64,000 bases of DNA from Acorus gramineus. Taxonomy: Eukaryota > Streptophyta > Magnoliopsida > Acorales > Acoraceae. Within the stretch, counting starts at the first letter, position 1. Every line of letters begins with the position of its first letter. The stretch is from the NCBI GenBank assembly GCA_030737835.1, contig CM060856.1:7649245-7713244 (forward strand), in the 5' to 3' direction. The position numbers and the translations under genes were made by a program. The notes beneath the pieces are model-generated. The model was not told the origin of the DNA. It made no database searches and worked only from the letters and a program-made list of their open reading frames with translations. Positions 46,926-59,600 of this stretch are shown piece after piece.

Positions 46926-49900
46926 ACCATGCAAAATGTTTTATATGTGTGTATACATTTCTGATAAAAACGGTAGGATATTTTCCATTATTCAATGAAT
47001 AGACATCCCCTAAAAAGGAAACAAAAGGTCTCCACCTTGCATATTATTAAAATTACTAAATACTTGAATAGAAAGAAGACCTTGTTTGTTTCAGCCAGTG
47101 TCAGCACACTGAGTTGTTTTATCTTGCGGACCTGATCTGGAACGAGAGCCGGGAGAGAGTCAGCATTTCCTGTAGCAATGTTTACCAAAAATTTATGAGA
47201 AAGCCACAACAATAGTAACATGTAATTGTATAAATGCTTATTATATTATTAATAAAGGATTTATTCTTTTATTGTATAATTTTATAAAATATTACCACGG
47301 GCAAAATAATTTTTATATGCAGGGCACATATGTTCTATCTTAAAAACTAATGAATACGATGTAGCCCGGAAGCATAGAAAAAGGCTAATGAGTAATGATA
47401 GATTTTTCATTTTAAAAGAAAGGTCAACAATCAACAATAAATAGGAATGTTGTGAACAAAAATTAAATATAGAAAAAATAACTATGAAATTTCCTTTTCT
47501 TTCAAAAGAATCCGTCTTTACATCTAGTCAGAGCATATGCAATTCAATTACATATGCTGGCCCATTTCATCTGAGTGTATTCTAAGAAGCAGAATCCTAG
47601 TTTTTACAAATGTTGGTCAACCATTAAGTACTTCCCACTGTTATACAATTACATGAGCAAATCATTCCTAGGCATTTTAGGCAGATGAAAGTTGTCCAAA
47701 CATCTAGATTATTGCATTCAAGAAACATAATTCAAGTAGTTGCCAGATTCAAAACCAAAATGCCTTTTAGTCCCCTCTGGTCTTGATGACCCTAAAGCCT
47801 CATCTTTCATCTTTAATTTTACATGGTTTGTGCATATATTACATCTATGTTTATATGTCTGTATTGTAGAATCCAGCAGCCCATCTCAACGGGCCCACAG
47901 AATTGTGGAATAGGATTGAGAATGGGAATGAGAAAACAATAATAATAATAATAATACAATAAAAGAGACAATGATGTAATAGAGTAAAAAAAAAGGGGGG
48001 GGGGGAGGTAGTTTAGAATAATTCAGGTAAAAAATAAGCATATGAAAGAACATGATGGAGGTGGTGTTGTAAGCATAATAAAAGAGTAAAAGAATATGAA
48101 AAATAACTTGTATAGAAAATGAGAAGGGAAAGTGGTGAGGAGCTGATGACAAAAAAACTATTAAAAAATAGAAAAGACAGTATGCAAAGAATGCTGAAGA
48201 AGATCAGGGAGATTAATCTAATAAAATGAGGAACAAACAAGGGATAATTTTCTGTATGGTCTATCATGAAGCAAGCTTGTCACTCAGTATTAAAACTTAT
48301 AAGTTGTAGATTGGGCAGAGTTTGGGCAGACAATTAAATGCAACATTGGCAGGGGGATTGCGTTGGTTTCTAGAGGGATTGGTGGTGCAACGACTTGCCT
48401 CTGAGGGTGGAATTCCCACACCTATACCAGCTCTCCAAAAACAAAGATGGAGAGTTCAACAGTTCTGGGCCTCGCAGGGGTGATGGGGGACTGGCAATTG
48501 CACCTCAAGGGAGTCTCGATGGATATCAAAGTCAAGGAGATTGCGAAACTCATGGAGTGCGTCAAAGATCTTTGCATTAACCCCCTGGCTGATGACACTG
48601 CACTTTGGAGCAACAGGAGGTCGGCAACTTATGCGGTTGAGGAGGGTTATAAATGGTGGAAAAGAAACTCCCCAGCGGTTCCAGATATAGTGTTGAAGTC
48701 CCGGCGAATGTGGAAATGGAAAGGTCTAAGCGTTCTTATGGTTGGCGCTGCAAGGCCACATTCTCACCAAAGCTTATAGGGCCAAATGGTAACCGGACAC
48801 ACCGACTGATTGCAAATTCTGCGATGAACAGGTGGAGTCGGTTGATCACTTGTTCTGTTTATGCCCAGTGACAACACAAGTATGGAGCCTCCTCTGTTCA
48901 GCCTCTGGGATCAGCATGGGTTTTCAAAGTAGGGTGGAGCTTTGGGACCAAGTGGAGAGGTGTGTGGCGACAGGTGCAAAAGCACACAGACACGGGTCAA
49001 GCGGATTATGATCCCTGATGCTTTGTGGGAGATTTGGCAAGTAAGGAACAACAAAATCTTTAAAGGGCAGAGTCTCTACATTGAGAATCTGTGGGAAGAT
49101 AGGGCACACCGAATCACGTACTGGGAACAGAAACTTGCGGGGGCGAAGCAGGTTGACTTGGTGGGTGGCATATTCCGGGTTGAGTAAATCAAGCACCATC
49201 TCTTCCCTGTTGTATCCCTCTCATCTACACATGGTTATTTTTGTGTTGGTTGTTGCTGGTTTACCAACCTTGATGTATGGTGTTTTCTTTGTTTTTGCAT
49301 GCCCTGTTTTTCACCCTCCATCCCGCTTCTCACCTTCCCATATCAGAATATTTGTAACTTCTTTTCAAGTTATAAATGGACTAACTCTCATCTTCAAAAA
49401 AAACACCATTCCTTTGGTTTCCTCTCTCGTTTCAAAATAGAAATCATTTCCTTTATCCACCTAAATTCAGATCCCACAAGAAATGGAATACTGCTGAGCA
49501 TCTTTTCAAAAAATTAGACTGTATTTTGCTGTTGGAGCGATGTCACACTTCTCTTGCCCCAAAAATATCTACATCTAATGATCATGTTTTGTAGTTGATT
49601 ATTCTCCAATACAAATCTCCATATCCATTTACACAGCAGTGTTATTTTTTTTTCTTCAACTCTCTAAATCATGTTCATTTTTCCTTTTCTCCTTGCAAAT
49701 CCTTTCTTATTTAACACGTAGAATCTCTTCCTGTCAAAGCCCATACCATGCTCGACAAGAATCATATCCCAATTTCCTAATTTAGCTACAACAGATTCTA
49801 TCATCAGGAAATAGAGAGTTCAACTTGATGTTACTGCGAAGGGTTACCTAAACCCAAAGGAATGAATCTTATTTTCCACCTTGCCAATCTTCCACTCAAA

Positions 49901-51806
49901 TTTTCAAATCACCGTATGTAAATCTTTACATATAACTCCACCCAACCAATGGCACTTTAGCCACCTCTCCACATATCATTCTCCAACCACCTCCCCTCTA
50001 GTTAATTTGATGCCTGCCCTTCTATTCCAATAATGCACATATTCAACTTCTCATTATTAAAATTTACTCATCCTTTTTGTCTCAAAAGACCATTTTTCAT
50101 TGAGATCTCAGAGATGCAAATCCACCATCCATCCCTATTATGAACCTCTCAACCCATGCTAATAGGAGAATCAATGGGACAGGTTCCTCAAGTCATAAAA
50201 ATTATTGTGAAGTGAGTTTGGTAACATATGATGATTTAAATTAGAAATTGGATCTACTGGCTACACCACCTGACTACCAGACTAAATGATCCTCTTCAGG
50301 GATAATGTTCCAATGCCGAGCCAAAATCAACAACTTTGCCCATTCAGTAGCGCAACAGATATCTGGAGTTCGAAAGAAGCATGTCACTTGAAGATATCTA
50401 TTTCCACTCAGTGATATGCATCTAGGTTAAACTGTGCTAAATATCACATGTCCTTCATGATATGACATTATGTGCTAGAGAATTTCTTGGGAAAACATTT
50501 TAAATTTTTTGTTGGCGGGAAATCATGATGCATAAGTTTCATTCTTTTTAATCATATAAACAGGGTAAATAATTAATTTTCAAACAGTTAGTGGGGGTGT
50601 TTCCAAAATCTGATTACTTTTTTTAAATGCAAAATCTCCCAATAATTGTTTCCAAAACCTACACGAGCCTTAAAAGTCAATAAAGCTTATGCAACCCAAA
50701 TCAACTGAACATTGATAAAAATCTAAGAGTCATAGAAATATGTACCCAAAATTCCAAAAAAGACCCCATGCTCCAAGAAGAACCCACCATATCAATTCTA
50801 TAAGTTGCACAAATTCATCAAAAAAAAGGGAAGACTTACTCTTGTAATCACTCCATGTGCCATGCGCGAACAAGCGAAGCATGTCAAGGTACCTTGAATA
50901 TTGAGTCCCTTCAATCTGCATTTCCATGCCCCCCCCCCAAAAAATTTTTAGCACAACATGTATAATAAAACCTGAAACCATATAGTGAAATGGCGAGCAG
51001 AGCAGCCAAGGCTATGACGAGCGGAGACAGGCATGCAGTGAATGGAAAGCAGTGGCGAGAATAGTGCGGAGAGCCGTGACGAGTTAATGGACGAAGCAGG
51101 TGGCTGAACTACACCACGCTTGATAGAAAGCAAAGCTGATCGGCGTAAACATTACAAGGGTCACCCCAGGGAGATGACGCTGGTAAACCTCAGTGATAGG
51201 ATGGAAACTGCTTACGCCGCCTCTGCCCAGGACAATCGGATCCACGAACACCGATTTTTCGGTTTGAATCATTGTGGACGGAGTGCAAGAAGATGGAAGA
51301 AAATATCAAGGAGTCATAGACCGCAAATGTCGGGGGTCTTTGAAGAAACGATTGCAGACGTGGAATTGACAGGCTAAGGCTTCCGCAACATGAAAAATAA
51401 CGAACTTATCAACCCCATCAATTGTTTGGATTTGGCAGAAAATCAGGGTGGAACACGAATTTCATGAAGAGACAGAAACCATAGAAGTGAAACTTTAAAC
51501 CAATAGAAAAAACAAAATTTCAAACAGCATTACACGAACACAAAGAACAAAAGTCTGATTATTAGAAAAAAAAAACCCTCACAGAGGTTTAAAGACGAAT
51601 ATATGAAAGGCGAGATAGCTAGAGAGAGAGGAAGAGAGAGAGCAGACCTTGGAGAGGTTGGGAACGGAGAGTATTTCGGAGAAGGCGAAGAGGGAGGGAT
51701 GGGAGGTCGCCTCGACGATAAGCCCGGCGAGGGACGGCCCGGTCAGGCTCTCCGCCTGATTCACGTACTGCTCGATCAGCTCCGCCTGCTTCCGCTCGAT
51801 GTCCAT
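44080..51806 (-). CDS. CSN7: COP9 signalosome subunit 7 (CSN7/FUS5), 9 exons
   Basis: Rebuilt minus-strand exons: 51806-51648, 50915-50840, 47169-47081, 46142-46053, 45539-45495, 45390-45320, 44686-44554, 44263-44181 and 44116-44080. All introns are GT-AG and phases agree, giving 260 aa, the length of Arabidopsis CSN7. The PCI-domain subunit helps assemble the COP9 signalosome, which removes NEDD8 from cullins in the nucleus. Clear family blocks are MDIERKQAELIEQYVNQA, EATSHPSLFAFSEIL, YLDMLRLFAHGTWSDYK, KIKQLSVLTLAETNKVLPYD, LDVSNVRELEDFLINECMY, GIVRGKLDQLRRCFE, FAAGRDLSSGQL and GVMDYEEDRTRPK. The last exon (ending QNSAYAASDFN) is the least certain, since plant CSN7 often ends in an Arg-rich RRRHP tail. 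Intron 2 carries a LINE remnant. Confidence 0.93.
46870..46925. repeat. Compound GT/CT/AT microsatellite
   Basis: A run of (GT), then (CT), then (AT) dinucleotides spans 56 bp in CSN7 intron 3. It is probably polymorphic. Confidence 0.9.
48270..49403 (+). mobile_element. 5'-truncated L1-type LINE remnant in CSN7 intron 2
   Basis: The plus strand, antisense to CSN7, carries the 3' end of a plant LINE. GFxRDWWCNDLPLRVEFPHL (about 48360-48420) and CKFCDEQVESVDHLFCLCP (48811-48867) are the end of the reverse transcriptase ORF and its zf-RVT zinc-binding domain (Cys-x2-Cys...His-x4-Cys). Several frameshifts and stops break the frame, so it is dead. An A-run (about 49397-49404) marks the tail. Target duplications were not found. 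It adds about 1.1 kb to a 3.7-kb intron. Confidence 0.75.
49405..50839. other. Remainder of CSN7 intron 2
   Basis: Non-coding AT-rich intron sequence. No gene or complete repeat was recognised. Confidence 0.5.
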
Positions 51807-52339
51807 CGTTCGATCCCCTTCACGGACGGTCAGGATGGACACGGCAACCGAGACGCCTTCCCTCTCTCGATTTTCGCTTCCGCTTGAAGCGCTTCTCTTC
51901 TCTTTTTTTTCTCCGTTTGTTTTCGCTTTTTTATTCCGTCAGAGATCCTTTTATAGACTGGTCCGGGCTGGATCGGGCCGTTGTTAAATAGGTCTACCTC
52001 TACTCCTGGGCTCTGGACCCAACAATGCACCACCTGTTTGTGTGGGGTCCACGTTACTGTTAACTTCTTTTTTTTTTTGCATTTGTTGGTCCACATCGTT
52101 GTGACGCTGATTGGAGTTAGCAAGACCCACAATTTTACAATATCAGCTCAAAAAAAAAAAAAAAAATCCAACATCTAATTTTTTTTTGTATCATGCATGC
52201 ATGTACATAAACATGTAGAATTAGATATAACAAAATACATGAGAAAGATAATGAATTTAAGAAAAATGGAATACTCAACGTTGCCAAATATTCAATAACT
52301 CAGCAAATGTAATGTTCTAACTTGATTTAATCAAATATA
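51807..52339. other. CSN7 upstream region
   Basis: The minus-strand promoter and 5' UTR of CSN7 lie here, with a CT-rich stretch at about 51890-51930. A poly-A run (52149-52166) and AT-rich DNA follow. Confidence 0.5.
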
Positions 52340-52863
52340 GGTCTGTCGATTATTTTAAAAAATATTCGTATCAGATCAGAATGTGTATCTAAAAATTCAT
52401 AAAATATCTTATATTTAAAAAATTTGTATTCAAGAAAATTATCCATATCTGAAATTTTTTGGATTAGATATGGATATACCCGTATCCGAAAATATTATTA
52501 TATTATTATATATTTAATTATATATTTATATTTTTATAATTAATATGAGTTTTTTATTTTTATTTTTACTTTAAAGTATGTAATGTTTTATGTATATACT
52601 TATAATTTTATGTTTTATACTAGGTAATTATTATATTTTTTTACATATTTCAAATATTAGATATATGATTTTTATTTTTGAATATTGGATCTTTGGATAT
52701 TTTAATCATTCCATATTAAATTTGAATTTTTTGATATTTCAAATAATTATCCGTATCCGAATCTGGATTTTCGGATCGGATACGGATATATTTTTAGATA
52801 TCTAAATCAGATACGGATACATATGTGCGTCTATCCAATCCGTATCCATCCGATTGACAGGCT
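52340..52863. mobile_element. MITE-like element of about 524 bp
   Basis: The left end GGTCTGTCGAT pairs with the right end ATTGACAGGCT, and a TA dinucleotide flanks each side (52338-52339, 52864-52865 region). Many internal GGATACGGAT-type words form short direct and inverted repeats. There is no coding sequence. A partial relative with CAGGCTTGTCAACTC lies near 55389. Confidence 0.5.
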
Positions 52864-53552
52864 TAATCAAACGCGTTGATATAGTCTTTTTACAACTTCA
52901 AATTCATTCACCCATCTCATTAGCCATCTAAGAATATATATAACTCTTTTGGTGAGATATATACCTCGTTAATTTTTTTACATTTGTTAAAAATAGGTCC
53001 ATTTCATTTGAAATGGAACTATATACACTTTCATCAAAGCATATATATATATAAATTTCAATACAAGGTCTATAATTATATTTCATTATACGAGGTTTGT
53101 AATTTTTTAAAAATTAAATCATATACGAGGTGAGATAAAAGATAATTGTGGAGATAAGTGAAGGGAATGGTAACTTATCCGATTTTGAATTTAAAAAAAT
53201 CACAATAAAATATGGACGGTTGTGATTTTAAAATAAAAGTAGGGATTTTTGGCCCACCTAAATGCTGAAATAACATTTAACCCTAATTTTTATTCAAATT
53301 TTGATAAATATAAATATAGACAACATTAATATACTTTTTATCACATAAAATTAGAGCAACTTATCATTAAACTTTTAATCCAAACAAAAAATAACTCACC
53401 CAACACTAACAAATACCCCGACCATGAAAATCAATTAAACAGAGAATAAAAAATTACAACCTAAAAATCAATGGAAAAGCATAGCAAACAACAAAAAATT
53501 AATGCATCTGTAGCACCATATGGATGGATTATTATTGAGAGAGAAGATTTTT

Positions 53553-53672
53553 CAATAATGATTTTTTTTCAGTAAAGTGCTCATAACACCCATTGTCAAA
53601 AAAAAAAAAATAATAATGATTTTTTTTCAGTAAAGTGCTCATAACACCCATTGTCAACAAAAAAAAAAAAAA
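53553..53672 (+). repeat. Two-copy 55-60 bp direct duplication with poly-A
   Basis: AATGATTTTTTTTCAGTAAA and the following GTGCTCATAACACCCATTGTCA occur twice in succession, each ending in an A-run. Slippage or a retroposed tail duplication could explain it. Confidence 0.8.
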
Positions 53673-53869
53673 AATTTAATTCAATGATCAAGAGATTTGA
53701 ACACTTTGTCCAAACTTGAAAGCTATGGATTCTCCCTTTAATCAAACTCATCCCCAGCCTTCCAGAAGACCAAAGAGACGAGAGAAAGATGAAAAAAAAT
53801 ATGTTTTATGAATCAAGGAGAAGTAGATTTTTTTTTTTTTTTTTCTAAAAAGGTAGATGTTTTTTTTTT

Positions 53870-53990
53870 TTTTAATGATTTTTTTTTTTCCTTATCAAAT
53901 CTTCCCCTATCAACATATAGCAAGACTCGAACCCAAATCCTTTCATTAAAGAGGGGTTACCTCTCTCATCCTACCAAGAGGAGGTTCTGT
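53870..53990 (-). mobile_element. SINE-like copy, best conserved of the family
   Basis: On the minus strand the order is CTCTTGGTAGGATGAGAGAGG (A-box-like), TTTGGGTTCGAGTCTTGC (B-box GGTTCGAGTCT) and GATAGGGGAAGATTTGATAA, then an A-run. This is the layout of a tRNA-derived SINE. It is related to 19921, 30915 and 60325. Confidence 0.6.
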
Positions 53991-54135
53991 AAAAAAAAAA
54001 AAAAAAAAAAAAAAGATATTTATTATCCAATTTCATTGTTGAACTCGAATTACAAATTCTGAATGGGGAAGAACAAAATTACACATAAAATAACCGACCA
54101 TCATCCTTTTTTGTTCCCCCGAATCAACAACTCAA

Positions 54136-55183
54136 ATGTTTCACTCTCTCTCTCTCTCTCTCTCTCTCATTTCATTAAGATTATTTTCTTCTCTCTCCCA
54201 ATTCAAATTCGTTTTCTTTTCTATCATTCCATTTTTTTTAAAATCACTTCTTTCCCTTTTCATTCATTTTTTTTCCACTCATCTCCCTCCCTAAAGCAGA
54301 TCTATCAGATTGGAGAGTCAGGTGATCGATGTGGGATGGGTGTGTTGGTCGAACACTATGAAACTGAAATTATGCAAACTTCCTAGATCGATTGAATTTC
54401 AAAGTTGAAGAATATCAATTTCACTAAAAAAAACAGGTTGAAGAATATCAAATTTAGGGCATTAATCGATTGTTGATTTTTAAAAAGTACCAAAATGTAT
54501 GGGTTTTCAATGATTCTAGACCACGAGGTATTCTTCTTCAATTTTTCATGCTGCATCGACCATCAGCGGAGAAGAATAAGAAATGGATGAAGAAGTTAAG
54601 GAAAAAAATATGGCTAAGAAAAGATTTTTAATTACCATTTGTTCTTTTAAAAGCTATGAATGGGTCATGAGTATAGAGGATAAGGAGAAAAATGATGAAG
54701 ATGAAGAAGGATGACCAGAAGGGAAAAAATGGTGGAAAATCTTGCAATTATTCATATGAGATCCAATGAAGTCAGAACATTTTTTTGTTTTATTATTAAA
54801 TTAGGATCAATTTAGAAAGTGAAACACATTTTACATTTTATTCTGCATCATTTAGTTCTCTCTTGATTAACCCCCCCACCACCTTCTTCTTCTTTTGAAA
54901 AATACTGGGTAGATGAAGTGATCCAGATCTGATAGATCTGATTTAGAGAGGGAGATGAGTAAAAAAAAAATGAAAAGGGCAAGAAGTGATTTAAGAAAAA
55001 AGGAACGATAGAAGAGAAGACTTGAATTTGATCTGAGGGAGAAAGAAAGAAAAATCCTGAGTGAAATGAGAGGAGATGAGAGTGAGAGACTTTTGAAGGG
55101 GAGTTTGAACAAGAAAGGTTGAGAAGGGATTTCGACTGGCGAAGGAAGGAAAAAAAGTGAGAGGAGAGAGAGAGTGAAATGTT
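54136..55183. mobile_element. Imperfect inverted-repeat element, 1.05 kb
   Basis: The left arm (54136-54312) and right arm (54925-55183) are inverted copies. Shared words include TTTCACTCTCTCTCTC, TTAAATCACTTCTT / AAATCACTTC, CCCTTTTCATT, ACTCATCTCCCTC and CAGATCTATCAGAT. Large CT/GA tracts and a G-run (about 55191-55209) border it. No transposase and no confirmed target duplication were found, so the element class is open. Bases between the arms are unique. Confidence 0.55.
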
Positions 55184-55576
55184 TTTTTTGGGGGAGGGGG
55201 GGGGGGGGGAGTCAGTGAGATGGAACAACCAGATCTGCCGGTTTTTGTTTTTTTAAAAAAAAAAACAACGATCGGACGACTATAAAACACGGCCATATGA
55301 TGAGGTGCACGGCGGCCGCACCTCCATCGTTTATATATATATATATATAATTTATTTTTTAACTCCTCATGGATTGGGTCGGGTAAACAGGCTTGTCAAC
55401 TCAAATCCAACCTAAATTTGTATTTAGATTCGCTCGGACTCGAATTCAAGTTGAAACCATCCGAATCTGCCCAAAAGTCAAATTGTGTGCCGCCCAAGTT
55501 GTCTTAACTCTGAAATGAAATCCGCCCTACCAGGCAGATGATCATTAAGGGCTCACCGGTAGAACTTTAACCTCTC

Positions 55577-56114
55577 GTTTGGGGTGTGACATTAAGTTTT
55601 TTGCCTTTGATAGCTATACTGGGATAGATAACAATTCATACTGAATAGGTAAATTTTTGTTTGATTGTCTTTTCTGTTATTCTCATTGAGAAACGTAAAA
55701 TTGATATTTTTGTTGTTTGGTTCACCTTGGATAAAGTAAGGATAAGTGATAGATAAAAGATGGATAAGAGTTTATGAATTTTTAAATGACAATTATGCCC
55801 CTGCATTAATTATTTGTGTTTGAGAATAAGTATGAAAGATCTGTGTGTGATATGATAGATATGACAGTTTTGGGAATGTGTACAGAGAGTGTTAGGTTAG
55901 ATAAAATTTTTAAAATGACAGAGAAGGGTATTTTTATCCATTGGCATAGATAAGCCCTGATAAGCAATTCCACCATTTTCTTAGAATAGTTATCAGGCCT
56001 TATCCTAGCTTATCCAGACATAGCTATCAAAGTTTATTCTTGTCAAACAAACAGCTGTTTGAAAGCTATTCTATTGTATTCTCCCATATCCATGGTTTAT
56101 GTTTCACCCCAAAC
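55577..56114 (-). mobile_element. 0.5-kb MITE family, most complete copy
   Basis: The left terminus GTTTGGGGTGTGACATTAAG and the inverted right terminus GTTTGGGGTGAAACATAAAC define a 538-bp element. Subterminal inverted words (GATAGCTATACTGGGATAGA, GATAGCTATGTCTGGATAAG) extend the symmetry. It is the reverse complement of copies A and B at 26.8-28.3 kb and helps define their limits. No target duplication was confirmed. Confidence 0.7.
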
Positions 56115-56683
56115 AGTGGTTAAGTGAAAGTGAATTTAACAAATATATGATCAATTACACAGCTCGGCATCTACAGGTTGGTCCATAAGACAAGATGATA
56201 CAACTGGCAAATGGCAACAGATCAGAAGAAATGGTTAGTCTTGTACCTGAACAAAGGATGCAAAATCTTTTAACAGTATACGTTCATGGGCCGATGAGGT
56301 AGTGACAATGTAGAATGAAGCGAGGGAAGAAAAGGTTGGGGGACACATTTAAATGGGAAGCTCCACCTAACTTTTAAAAGAATACAGTGTGTGTACATGA
56401 TAGATACTTGCATCAATATTTTTTATGAAAATTATTATCTGATAATGACAGACATTCGCATCAACTTTGAGCATTCATTTTTCATCCTACATAAGATTTT
56501 GGAACTATGAGAAGCGTAGGCAGATGTCATTTAATCATCCGTGATGGTGCCTCAAATGGGTACTACATGCCTTGTTCACTAGGTGAAATAAAACTATAAA
56601 ACAAGTCACATGCCAAAATTGATGACGCTGGAGGAGAGGAACATCTACCTATATTGGATCTCATCCTGATCTGACGGTTAGCC
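56115..56683. other. Probable UCH3 3' UTR and spacer
   Basis: The part nearest 56684 should contain the minus-strand 3' UTR of UCH3. No other gene is recognised. Confidence 0.45.
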
Positions 56684-59600
56684 TCACTCTTTCTTTGAGA
56701 ATGTGATGACATTGAAGTTGTTCGAATCCGGATTTTTCTCTATCATGCTTTTGATGACTTTGGCAGCATCCTGTCAAGAGACATTACAAAATGATAAATC
56801 GACTTAAAAGGTATAAGTATGTTCAGATTTTCTAATGAGACCCCAGAATGTCACAGCAACCTCACTGATCAAACCTGTTTGAGGGGCTACAATACAAGAT
56901 ACATCTGATCTAGAAGAACATCCTGTGTGTATACAAGCAAAGGAGATGATAGACTGATTGGTTTTTACTAATGAAAATTATTTACATGATTTACAACCCT
57001 CAATTATTCATGGCTCAAAATGCTCCCAGTTTGTGGCTTAGGTCATCATCATACTTGTGGCATGGCGATTCTTGCCCACAAATTCTTATTATGTTGAATT
57101 TTTTTTTTATCAATGTGTAAGCAATTGATTAATTTAAATGATTGATTATAATGACAGGCTTCCCCTCTCAGCAGTCAATGATCAGAAACAAACCTAGAAT
57201 GACCGCACAATCTGCGCTTCAAAACCACTACTTGTTTAAATCCTTTAAAAATGTTCACCACTAATCTAAATTGGTGACTTTTAAAAGTGTTTTTATTAAC
57301 ATCAGGAGAAAAAAAATGACAGCCTTCATCAAGTCAAACCAGTACTTCAAAACCCATTCACATCACTTTTAACTTTCTTTGCTAATACTAATGGAAATGC
57401 CTCCATGATCCTTCCCACCGTACTGCTAGGAGGTCCCACATGAACCTCAAGCCTCTAGAATAAAGTGAGTTAACTATTATCTCATTTATCATGGAAAATC
57501 TTGTTAAATACTTATGAGACAATGCAAAGGAAATACAATTTCTTATTCTCAGTAGGAAAAAAAAAATTTCAAACACGACACCAGAGTATTAAACCAAACA
57601 AGCAAAGCAACCACTACAAACCCATGACAACCACAACAATTGCAGGGCATATGCACATCATTTTATGCACAAATACTAACATTGTCTCACCAAAGTGTAG
57701 ATGAGTATGTGTAGGTCCACAGATGATGTAATGGCCAGCTTGCACAGATGTATTCATTATAAAAATTATGATGTATTGGCTGGTAACGTGGTGATTAATT
57801 AGGATTTGTGTGGATGGGGGTTTGGGGTGGAGAACCCTCGTTGACTACGGGTAGATGTCTCTTCTGCCTCGTGGGAGACGTATTTTGGGATCTTCCTTCC
57901 CCGGTTTTTTTTGGTTCTATTCCTCCCATCTTCTTTTTGTGTTTGCTTTGCTTATGTAAATTTCAATTTGGGCTCTTGCCTTTATGAATACAAAGGTGAT
58001 AGCCTACCGTTTCCATCAAAAAATAAAATTAAATTATGATGTATATCTGTGATATCCAAGAGCAAATTAATCAGGGCCCAGGGTCTAGAAATCTTTCTCT
58101 TTTATCTTATATGATACACTTATATCTTGCTGCTCCATTACATTAGAAGCATACTTTCTTCACATATACAGGTAGCAAACATATATAGATGTGGTTATCT
58201 GGATTGATTTCCATATAACCATTTCCATGTTTCATCCAAATACGGAAATGATTTCATTCCCCATTTCCAATATAACATCCAAATGCATGAATTGAATCCA
58301 TTTCCATTTCAGACTTTCATTTTCTATAAATCAAACAATGCACTATTTTTTTCATGAACACTATAGTCAGTATATCTTGCACAGCTCTGCAAATAAACAG
58401 TAAGGGATGCCAAGGATAACTTGAAAAGCAATCAGATACCTGCAACAAGCTTGAGGGTGAAGAGGAACCATGTAACACTGGTTTGGTTTTCCTTCCATCG
58501 AGTTCATAGAGTCCCCCTGCAAATTAAACACGAATTCAATTATACCATAATGCAGTACCCTTTACTTTCAAGGCATAACAGATTTTTGTGAGAGATTAGT
58601 ATCACATACCATCAACACATGAGAAACATATAAAATGTGTATCCACATTAGAGTTGATGTCAGGGGCCTGGGAAGCAAAATTACATCAAAATCGGAAATC
58701 TTCATCAAATAAGACTATAAAATGTAAAATGATAAGCGAGACGGATGGAGGAGACACAATAGCAAGATAGAAAATTAGGTCTGGCATTTAGTGTCGTAAT
58801 CAGATATGAGATTTATACGTCTGATTAGGATAAATACATTTTAATTAATAAAGAGCTATTTGAATTTGATAGTAATGATCAGACATTTCCAGGGAATTTT
58901 TAGTGCAATAGGCACATACTGATGAAACCTTCACAAGACATGTATGCATTGGTAATTCTGCCACATATCAATTCTGTTGCCTCCCATTTCATGGTTTTAT
59001 ATTGCATGGAGAAAAAAAAAGATGTTGGCCCTTCAAGACCCTGTCCTCATCAATGGATGTTTTATTTTATTTTTTTTGAGAAATTAAGGTGGTAATCATC
59101 CTCATGAATGACTTTGGCGCAATGTCTGAAACTCTATGTCTCTTTCTGACACACACACACACATTCGATAAACAAGTTAATGAGGCATGGTTATAAATAC
59201 ATTTACAGGTTATCTGCGCATTCATTGCAATGAAATGGTATATACATACTTCTGTATCCCCAGCACTAGCTGCTACAGAATGTGCATCCTCCATCTCTCT
59301 GTCCTTTTCAAGAAAGGCAGCACGCTGAAAAGCAATTCATTCAACATGTAGATAAGGCAAATGGAGATCTCATGACTACCAGGGGCTAAAATTTTACGCC
59401 AATCCAAAAACAAAGACAAAGTCAGCGATGCTTTGATGGCTACCAGCCTATCACTTTGAGAAAGAGGGGCTTTGTTAAAGGGTATTCCATATAATAAAAC
59501 AAAGAAGGAAAAGAACCTCCAAGGGATCCATCGCAGCTGTAGATTTGAAAAACCTATCCAAGAACGATTCCTCAACTGAAAGAATACCAGGAAAAAATTG

